Shown here: piece by piece, positions 1-5,399 of the stretch
How the letters are laid out: every line of letters begins with the position of its first letter
How positions within the stretch are numbered: the first letter of the stretch is position 1
Source: SVTX01 sp045658225
Lineage (GTDB): Bacteria; Bacillota; Clostridia; Oscillospirales; CAG-272
NCBI GenBank assembly: GCA_045658225.1
Contig: JAZOUO010000058.1
Coordinates: forward strand, 1 to 8,521
DNA length: 8,521 nucleotides
Direction of reading: 5' to 3'
Position numbers and translations under genes: made by a program
Notes under the pieces: model-generated
What the model was told of the DNA's origin: nothing
The model's input: the letters and a program-made list of their open reading frames with translations, nothing else
Databases searched by the model: none

Positions 1-212
1 AGTGCTAAACCACCGAAGGTGGTGAACCTACTCGACTGTGCTATACCAGCGAAGTATGAGCTTGTATGGCACAAGGAGGTAGTGCTAAACCACCGAAGGT
101 GGTGAACCTACTCGACTGTGCTATACCAGCGAAGTATGAGCTTGTATGGCACAAGGAGGTAGTGCTAAACCACCGAAGGTGGTGAACCTACTCGACTGTG
201 CTATACCAGCGA
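1..212. repeat. Tandem array of an 80-bp hairpin-rich unit (at least 2.65 copies)
   Basis: Copies at 1-80 and 81-160 are identical base for base, and a third copy at 161-212 matches over its 52 bases before the sequence diverges. The array runs off the left edge, so its copy number is unknown. On the plus strand each unit holds a perfect 6-bp stem (ACCACC, loop GAA, GGTGGT; first copy 9-23) and a 14-position stem (TGTGCTATACCAGC with GCTTGTATGGCACA; first copy 37-73, one G-U and one mismatch). It ends in AAGGAGGT (73-80). Within each unit GTGCTAAACCACCGAAG (2-18) and GTGCTATACCAGCGAAG (38-54) match at 15 of 17 bases, so the unit is itself an old duplication. The period is not a multiple of three and reading frames close within about 30 codons, which argues against a repetitive protein. 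I do not recognise the family. A strong minus-strand promoter faces into it. Confidence 0.95.
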
Positions 213-219
213 CTTGAAT

Positions 220-279
220 ATTATATCATAAGAAACATAATTTTGCAATAGTTTTTTTGTTTTTTTAAAAAAAAATTTC
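220..279 (-). promoter_or_regulatory. Strong sigma-A promoter firing leftward into the repeat array
   Basis: Read on the minus strand there is a -35 TTGCAA (243-248), a 17-bp spacer and a perfect -10 TATAAT (220-225). The -10 is preceded by TGA, giving an extended -10 (TGnTATAAT). Upstream of the -35 lie runs of A on the transcribed sense (251-267) and an A/T tract (268-279), as in UP elements that recruit the RNA polymerase alpha subunit. The expected start falls near 213-214, within a base or two of the array edge at 212. No open reading frame follows on the minus strand before the window edge, so the product is probably non-coding RNA made of repeat units. Promoter strength is inferred from consensus match only. 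Confidence 0.75.
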
Positions 280-314
280 AAGGCTCTCCCGAATTGTATG
301 TTCGGGAGAGCCTT
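280..314 (-). terminator. Intrinsic terminator of hisS and the seven-gene unit
   Basis: A perfect 14-bp inverted repeat (AAGGCTCTCCCGAA at 280-293, its complement at 301-314) with a 7-base loop begins 4 bases past the hisS stop codon. On the minus strand it is followed by TGAAA and nine T residues (complement of 268-276). On the plus strand five T residues follow directly (316-320), so it may work in both directions and could also stop any rightward transcript leaving the repeat array. Confidence 0.9.
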
Positions 315-318
315 CTTT

Positions 319-1599
319 TTAAATATTATCCATCTTACCCAACTCGTCAGGGTATCTTATATCAACAAACCTTGTATATCCGTCAGCCTCAAGCTTCTGC
401 TTTTGGAAGCCGACGTTCTTATTCATCTTCTGAACAAGCACGGTCTTGCCTGCATTTCTGTACTGCATAGCCTTTTTCTGCATAATCGCAAGCTCGGCTG
501 CGCCAAGGCGCTTATCGTACAGCACGGCGGTTTTTTCGGGTCTGTCAGAAGGCGTAAATCCCTTTTCGAGCAACGCGCCGACGATTCTCTCAAAACCTAT
601 GGAGAAACCGCAAGCGCAGGTCTTCTGGCCTGTAAAGTTGCCTATCATATTGTCGTATCTGCCGCCGCCTGCAATGCTTGAGCCCTTGAAATCCTCCGAC
701 TTTATCTCAAAAATAGTGCCTGTGTAATAGCCCATTCCACGAACGAGCGTGACGTCAAAATCAAGATTGAATCTGCCATCGGAAATTACCGCGACCGCCT
801 CGCAAATCTCCTTTACGTTTGCAATAACTCCCGCCTCAATGGAGTCACCGAGTACATTCTCAAGGTATGCAAATCTGTCAGTAGCCGTAAGCGAGCCACG
901 GAATATCTCCATATACTTTGCAACGCACTCGGGCTGATATCCTGCCTCAAGAAGCTCCTTCTCGATTCCAGCCTCGCCTATCTTGTCGTACTTGTCAAGA
1001 ATTATGAACACAAGTCCGAACTGCTCCTCGGCAAATCCGCTTGCTCTCGCCATAGCCGCAAGAATACGGCGGTCGTTTATCATAACGGTGCATCCACCTA
1101 CTCCAACACTCTCAAGGAACGTGGACGTTGCCGTGATAAGCTCTATTTCAGCCGAATTTGACGCGTCGCCGAGTATGTCTATATCGCACTGTGTAAACTG
1201 ACGGAAGCGTCCCTTCTGCGGGCGGTCGGCACGCCATACCGGGCCTATCTGCATTGCCTTGAAGGGCAAGGACAGATTTGCCGCGTTGTTGGAATAATAA
1301 CGGGAGAGCGGTACTGTGAGGTCGTAGCGAAGTCCCGAATCTACAAGCGCGTCAATGTCAGCACCACCCGCCGACTCGTTAAGCTTTTCTCCTCTTTTAA
1401 GTATCTTGAATATAAGCTTTTCGTTCTCGCCACCCTGCTTGCTCGTCAAATTCTCAATATGCTCAACAGCGGGTGTTTCTATCTGCGAAAATCCGAAAGA
1501 CGCATACGTCTTTTTGAGCTTATTCAAAAGATATTCTCTTATCTCGCTCTCCTGCGGAAGAATATCTCTCATTCCCTTTGTTGTTTCTTTAATAAACAT
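319..1599 (-). CDS. hisS: Histidyl-tRNA synthetase (class II)
   Basis: Charges tRNA-His with histidine in the cytoplasm using ATP. The 426-residue length is normal for bacterial HisRS. Visible class II features are RYDLTVPLSRY (91-101), motif 2 with VWRADRPQKGRFRQFTQCD (121-139), the HisA motif LVRGMGYYTGTIFE (285-298) with the expected arginine (R287), GGGRYD (311-316) and motif 3 GFSIGFER (331-338). The HisA motif differs from the common LVRGLDYY form, and the last 80 or so residues, the expected anticodon-binding domain, are short and divergent. The ATG start has an AGAGGA ribosome binding site (1607-1612) 7 bases upstream, which begins before the stop codon of the preceding gene. It is the last gene of the unit. 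I see no T-box leader; the gene lies far from the only upstream promoters found. Identity is very likely from the motifs. Confidence 0.95.
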   Translation of the reverse strand: MFIKETTKGMRDILPQESEIREYLLNKLKKTYASFGFSQIETPAVEHIENLTSKQGGENEKLIFKILKRGEKLNESAGGADIDALVDSGLRYDLTVPLSRYYSNNAANLSLPFKAMQIGPVWRADRPQKGRFRQFTQCDIDILGDASNSAEIELITATSTFLESVGVGGCTVMINDRRILAAMARASGFAEEQFGLVFIILDKYDKIGEAGIEKELLEAGYQPECVAKYMEIFRGSLTATDRFAYLENVLGDSIEAGVIANVKEICEAVAVISDGRFNLDFDVTLVRGMGYYTGTIFEIKSEDFKGSSIAGGGRYDNMIGNFTGQKTCACGFSIGFERIVGALLEKGFTPSDRPEKTAVLYDKRLGAAELAIMQKKAMQYRNAGKTVLVQKMNKNVGFQKQKLEADGYTRFVDIRYPDELGKMDNI

Positions 1600-1613
1600 T
1601 TTTTAGTCCTCTT

Positions 1614-1958
1614 TTATCTGTAATATACGTAATAAACTATTATTGTTCTTTCAACGCCGCCGTGTTCAAGATCAGGCGCGGTTATAACGACGCCGTCCTT
1701 TGAAAGCAGCTCCCACGCCTGCATTTCTTCAATCTTACAGCGCATGAGCACGTCTGCCGAAGCAAACACGAGCAGCTCGTCGTCGCGGATATTAAGTCCG
1801 CCGCTTCGACCGATTACCTCGTCAACGTCATTCCTCTTTTCTGTGACGTATTTTATATGATGACCGCACATCTGTCTTGCCATATCCCATTTATATCTCT
1901 TGCTGTCGGGATTTTTGGACTTTGTCGCGCGTTCAATTATCTTTTTTATAAGTCCCAT
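1614..1958 (-). CDS. Conserved-looking small protein of unknown function (114 aa)
   Basis: I do not recognise this protein. It is a 114-residue soluble polypeptide with a basic N-terminus (MGLIKKIIERATKSK), no membrane segment and no signal peptide. A middle part reads GLNIRDDELLVFASADVLM, and the C-terminus is beta-rich and aromatic (TIIVYYVYYR). Two cysteines and a histidine pair (CGHH, around residues 31-34) are visible but do not form a clear metal site. Support for a real gene comes from a GAGGTG ribosome binding site ending 4 bases before the ATG, the stop codon of the preceding gene lying inside that site, and a 14-base gap to hisS. It must be co-transcribed with the methyltransferase and hisS. 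No function can be assigned from sequence; being placed between two probable RNA-acting enzymes is only a weak hint. Confidence 0.8.
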   Translation of the reverse strand: MGLIKKIIERATKSKNPDSKRYKWDMARQMCGHHIKYVTEKRNDVDEVIGRSGGLNIRDDELLVFASADVLMRCKIEEMQAWELLSKDGVVITAPDLEHGGVERTIIVYYVYYR

Positions 1959-1966
1959 ATTTCACC

Positions 1967-3157
1967 TCACATAAACTTGGGGTCTTTGCCGCCCGTCAGA
2001 AATCTGTAAGCCGAGATATATTCTTCCCTTGTCGCAGTTGCCACAGTGCCGTTCGGGTCGAAATTCTTTTTGCGTATGCCGCGTAAAAGTATGTTTTTGG
2101 GTGTTTCCTCGGGGTCTATCAGCTCAAGAGCGGAAACCTCGTATCCCTTTGACTCCAAAAGCTTCAGTCGGAGTGCATCGGTTGCCGCGTCACAAAGCTT
2201 CTGACGGAGCATAGAGTGGTTTCCAATAAAGGCAAGCGCATCGCAATCAAGCTTTTTATTGAGGTCATGGTGACAGCACGGCGTAGACAGTATAACGTCC
2301 GCCTGCACGTCGGTCGCCTTTTGAAGTACAATGTCAGTCGCAATATCGCATGCGTGCAGCGAAATCACGAGGTTGACGTGACTCTCCGCTTCATACGCGC
2401 GAATGTCTCCGCATATAAATTCAAGCCCGTCAAATCCAAGAGATTTTGCCACCTCGGAGCAATACTCAATTACGTCGGGCTTGAGGTCAATACCCGTCAT
2501 TTTGACTTTTCTGCCCTGTATCACCGCAAAATAATGATACACCGCAAAGGAAAGATAGCTCTTTCCGCAACATAGGTCACAGATGCGTAAATCTCCATCT
2601 GGCAAATGCTTTTCTATATCACGTATAAGCTCCAAAAATCTGTTTATCTGACGGAATTTAGCCTGCTTTTTATCATAAACTCTACCATTCTTGTCGCTGA
2701 CTCCAAGGTGCTTTAAAAACTCCTCGTCTCCCGACAGAATATACTTCTTGCTTTTGTTGTTTGAGCCTATCTGCACTCTTGCAAAGGTCTTGTCTGCGAA
2801 AAACTCCGATTCGAGCTTTTTGCCGCCTATAACCACGCTTTTTCCCGACTGCGACACCTTATATTCACAATCTCCCGCCGTAGTCAGAAGATTTATCTGG
2901 GAATAGCCGTCAATATACTCTGCGACTCTTGATACATCATAAGTCTTTATATTTTCATGCGTAGCCTTGTTGTCCGTATGGAATATCTCTGCCTGAAGAA
3001 CTACCTCCCCCGAAATGTTTTTAGGGGAGATGACGGTTTTCTTTACGCTCTTGTCAGTAGGCTTGGAAAAAACTGCTTTTTTTAACGTTTCAGTCTGCGC
3101 CGACTTGAGTATGAGTCTGCACAAAAGCTCTTTGTTTTCAACTAAAATATCACTCAT
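1967..3157 (-). CDS. Class I SAM-dependent methyltransferase (Methyltransf_32-like), with N-terminal extra domain
   Basis: A 396-residue protein in two parts. Residues 1 to about 165 form a basic alpha/beta region with KAVFSKPTDKSVKK (27-40) and an HxNI segment near residue 67. Residues about 166-365 form a Rossmann-type methyltransferase. Motif I is ICDLCCGKSY (192-201), the acidic residue ending strand 2 is in GIDLKPD (222-228), and GDIRAYE (250-256) follows. The family marks LHACDIATD (267-275) and STPCCHHDL (291-299) are typical of the PF13679 group, which includes METTL25-like proteins. The substrate is unknown; RNA or protein is plausible but not shown. The ATG shares ATGA with the stop of plsY. 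The sequence ahead of it is A-rich, with only a weak ribosome binding site, and also encodes the lysine tail of PlsY, so translation is probably coupled to plsY. Confidence 0.85.
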   Translation of the reverse strand: MSDILVENKELLCRLILKSAQTETLKKAVFSKPTDKSVKKTVISPKNISGEVVLQAEIFHTDNKATHENIKTYDVSRVAEYIDGYSQINLLTTAGDCEYKVSQSGKSVVIGGKKLESEFFADKTFARVQIGSNNKSKKYILSGDEEFLKHLGVSDKNGRVYDKKQAKFRQINRFLELIRDIEKHLPDGDLRICDLCCGKSYLSFAVYHYFAVIQGRKVKMTGIDLKPDVIEYCSEVAKSLGFDGLEFICGDIRAYEAESHVNLVISLHACDIATDIVLQKATDVQADVILSTPCCHHDLNKKLDCDALAFIGNHSMLRQKLCDAATDALRLKLLESKGYEVSALELIDPEETPKNILLRGIRKKNFDPNGTVATATREEYISAYRFLTGGKDPKFM

Positions 3158-4089
3158 TTTTTCTTTCTCTTTTTGGATTTTTTATCATCCTCTTTGGGCA
3201 CATACGCGGGGTTTTCCTCGCCGCAATATACGCAAGTCTTTCGTGTGACAGGTATTGTGTGTCCGCATCCCTCGCATCTTACAAAATCAGAATCCTTATA
3301 TATTTTCTCGGGCTTTACTTTTTTGTCATTGGGAGCCTCATTATTCTCCTTTTCCTTTTTACCAAGAGAAATCTTGGATTCTTCTCCATTCAGAAGTCGT
3401 TTCATGTTCGCTCTGTGCATAAATATCACGAACACAGCAATAAGCACAGCGAAAACCCCTATTGCTCCTTGCTTCTCAGGTCTTACAAACGCACTTACAA
3501 ACAACGGATAAAGTCCGATGCCTATAATAGACGCCAGAGACACAAATTTCGTTCCCACAACGATTATTGCAAACACAAGCAAACATAACAAGAAGGATAT
3601 CGGACTCATCATAAGTACGACTGCTGCCGCACAGGCAACACCTTTGCCGCCCTTGAAATTATAGTATATCGGGAACATATGTCCAAGTATTACGAAAAAT
3701 CCCGCAATAGCTCCACCAAAGGAGTGTCCCATCATAAGCCAGCCAAAGCCCACGCTTATTAGAGCCTTGAGTATATCGCAAAGGAGCACTGCGACTGACA
3801 TCTTCTTGCCGTACGTACGCAACGTGTTGGTAGCGCCCGCGTTTCCGCTGCCGTGCGTGCGGATGTCGTCGTGGAAAAATATCTTTGAGAAGATTATCGC
3901 AGGGTTTATACTACCCATAAGATAAGGCACGATAGCGCAAAGAAGAGCGAAAATTACCGTAAGTGCAGTGTAGTTCCAGCCTGTGCTTTTACACACCCAC
4001 GCCCATACGCTCCATTCAATAGCAACTGTCTGCTGCGCGGTCTGTCCTGCCGTCTGCTCGGCTGCCGCGCTCAAAAATTCAATGTTCAT
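3154..4089 (-). CDS. plsY: Glycerol-3-phosphate acyltransferase PlsY with C-terminal zinc-ribbon tail
   Basis: PlsY is an integral membrane enzyme that moves an acyl group from acyl-phosphate to glycerol-3-phosphate, the first step of phospholipid synthesis. All three family motifs are present: GSGNAGATNTLR (80-91), GHMFPIYYNFKGGKG (136-150) and HRANMKRLLNGEE (225-237), with hydrophobic segments around 42-58, 97-120, 125-141, 155-195 and 208-224. At 311 residues it is about 100 longer than usual. The N-terminus adds roughly 40 residues before the first membrane helix. After residue 240 come a charged linker, a CxxC-x10-CxxC zinc-ribbon pattern (C272, C275, C286, C289) and a lysine-rich end. 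The ATG has GAAGGT about 8 bases upstream. It follows the peptidase gene by 27 bases and overlaps the methyltransferase gene by 4. The enzyme call is firm; the tail is an unexplained addition. Confidence 0.93.
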   Translation of the reverse strand: MNIEFLSAAAEQTAGQTAQQTVAIEWSVWAWVCKSTGWNYTALTVIFALLCAIVPYLMGSINPAIIFSKIFFHDDIRTHGSGNAGATNTLRTYGKKMSVAVLLCDILKALISVGFGWLMMGHSFGGAIAGFFVILGHMFPIYYNFKGGKGVACAAAVVLMMSPISFLLCLLVFAIIVVGTKFVSLASIIGIGLYPLFVSAFVRPEKQGAIGVFAVLIAVFVIFMHRANMKRLLNGEESKISLGKKEKENNEAPNDKKVKPEKIYKDSDFVRCEGCGHTIPVTRKTCVYCGEENPAYVPKEDDKKSKKRKKK

Positions 4090-4116
4090 ACTAAAATACC
4101 TTCAAAAATCACCTTA

Positions 4117-5199
4117 TCAAAATAGCTCAATAAGCTGCTTATCACTGTGGGTGAAATTATATATGCTTCCGTTATCACAGCAAGCAACCATGTCTTCGAT
4201 ACGACAGCCATACTGTCCCTCAAGATAAATTCCCGGCTCAACCGTGACTACGTGTCCGCGCGAGAGCTTGACGTCATACGTAGGGATGCTCGCAAGTCTC
4301 GGAGCTTCGTGGATATACATACCTACTCCGTGACCGAGACTGTGCCCAAATCTGCCCTCGTATCCCGCGCCGTTTATAATGTCGCGAGCTATCTTGTCTG
4401 CATCACGGCAAAGCATACCCTCGTGTAATGCTTCAAGAGCTGTTGTCTGTGCCAAAAGCACAGTGTTATAAAGCTTTTTCATATCCTCATCTGCACGGCC
4501 CAGCACGACTGTTCTTGTCATATCCGAGCAGTAGCCGTCAACTCTTGCGCCAAAATCAAGAGTAAAAAATCCTCTTTCAAGCTTTACGTTTCTCGGTACT
4601 GCGTGAGGCAGAGCCAACGCCGTACCCGATGCCGCAATAGTATCAAAAGCAAGTTCGTCCGAGCCCATCTTTCTCATAAAGAACTCAAGCTCAAGAGCCG
4701 CCTCTATCTCGGTCATGTTGGGCGTGAGTACCTCAAGCATGTGAGAAAAGCCCGCGTCGGTGATAGCCTGCGCCTTTTTCATTTTTTCTATTTCGTCTGC
4801 GTCCTTGTAAAGTCTCATTCCGTCCGCAATTTTCGACGCGCCCGTGGAAAGCTCCTGACCCACGAAAAACTTTTTCATTCTCTCATAGTCAGAAAATGAC
4901 ACCGTAGCTTCCTCAAAAAGTACGGTTTTTACGCCCTCGCTGTCCATAAGTGACGAAAGGCACGTAAGCATTGACGTGTCAGGCATAACAACCTCAAACT
5001 GTGACTTATCCACAGTCATATTTGCTGCCTCAATGTAGCGGAAATCCGCAAGCACGTACGACTTGTTTTTTGTAATAAGCACGTAGCCGTCAGTGTAATC
5101 AAAGCCCGTCATATATCTTATGTTTATCTGTGAGGAGATTACTGCCGCGTCAGCTCCGACTGCAGCAAGCTCTCTCTTAAATCTATCAAGTCTGCTCAT
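4117..5199 (-). CDS. M24 family metallopeptidase (Xaa-Pro aminopeptidase/dipeptidase type)
   Basis: Cytoplasmic enzyme of the pita-bread fold that cleaves the bond before proline in peptides, using two metal ions. The 360-residue length is typical of the short Firmicutes Xaa-Pro peptidases. An N-terminal creatinase-like domain (about 1-125; IRYMTGFDYTDGYVLI at 27-42) precedes the catalytic domain. The five expected metal ligands are visible: D215 and D226 in DFGARVDGYCSDMTRT (215-230), H290 in GHSLGHGVG (285-293), E321 in VEPGIY (320-325) and E335 in CRIED (332-336). H199 and H297 match the usual catalytic histidines. The ATG has a strong AAGGAG site 5 bases upstream. It lies downstream of a 198-bp gap that contains a repeat-like element and a possible promoter. 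The exact substrate (tripeptide or dipeptide) cannot be told from sequence. Confidence 0.92.
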   Translation of the reverse strand: MSRLDRFKRELAAVGADAAVISSQINIRYMTGFDYTDGYVLITKNKSYVLADFRYIEAANMTVDKSQFEVVMPDTSMLTCLSSLMDSEGVKTVLFEEATVSFSDYERMKKFFVGQELSTGASKIADGMRLYKDADEIEKMKKAQAITDAGFSHMLEVLTPNMTEIEAALELEFFMRKMGSDELAFDTIAASGTALALPHAVPRNVKLERGFFTLDFGARVDGYCSDMTRTVVLGRADEDMKKLYNTVLLAQTTALEALHEGMLCRDADKIARDIINGAGYEGRFGHSLGHGVGMYIHEAPRLASIPTYDVKLSRGHVVTVEPGIYLEGQYGCRIEDMVACCDNGSIYNFTHSDKQLIELF

Positions 5200-5225
5200 A
5201 ATATCTCCTTATCAATCATTAAAAT

Positions 5226-5255
5226 CTTATACAAAGACCGAGAAAAACTTTTCAA
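5226..5255 (-). promoter_or_regulatory. Possible internal promoter for the peptidase-plsY-methyltransferase-hisS genes
   Basis: On the minus strand TTGAAA (5250-5255) is followed after 18 bases by TATAAG (5226-5231), five of six bases matching the -10 consensus. The start would fall around 5219, some 20 bases before the M24 peptidase ATG. The -35 lies inside the end of the hairpin-rich element and the -10 just outside it. The match is fair rather than strong. Confidence 0.45.
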
Positions 5256-5399
5256 AACAAGGCACTTTTGCAAAGCAAAAGTGGTCAGCAAGCTATTGCT
5301 TGCGTATCGCACCGGAAAGCGCAAAGCGAAGGCTTACTTATTCGTAAGTCGAGCTGCGCTTGAGGAGCAACACAGTGTTGGAATGTTTTTCGATGGTCT
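5235..5399. repeat. Hairpin-rich intergenic element with imperfect terminal inverted repeats
   Basis: The ends mirror each other. Reading inward, the left end has AGACC, GAG, AAAAAC, TTTTCAAAAC (from 5235). The right end on the opposite strand has AGACC, ATCG, AAAAAC, ATTCCAACAC (from 5399). Between them lie a perfect 9-bp hairpin (CACTTTTGC 5263-5271 with 5275-5283), a 6-bp hairpin (GCAAGC 5288-5293, loop TATT, GCTTGC 5298-5303), a UUCG-loop hairpin (ACTTA/TAAGT, 5336-5349) enclosed by a possible AAGCGC/GCGCTT pairing, and CAACAC-A-GTGTTG (5369-5381). There is no room for a transposase and no credible gene. The layout resembles a small non-autonomous mobile or dispersed repeat, but only one copy is visible here. 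No clean target-site duplication is seen. Confidence 0.55.

Noticed and set aside
60..182. Small plus-strand peptides started by the AAGGAGGT of each repeat unit
   Set aside because: The nearest GTG is only 2 bases from the site, the frame closes within about 30 codons and the 80-bp period shifts frame each unit, so translation is unlikely.
1..212. CRISPR array or integron attC sites
   Set aside because: The units are identical along their whole length with no unique spacers, no cas genes are nearby, and the core attC boxes and an integrase are absent.
298..1606. Plus-strand frames of 62-127 residues opposite hisS
   Set aside because: They are shadows of the hisS coding sequence, which is fully supported by class II synthetase motifs; the first of them also begins inside the terminator.
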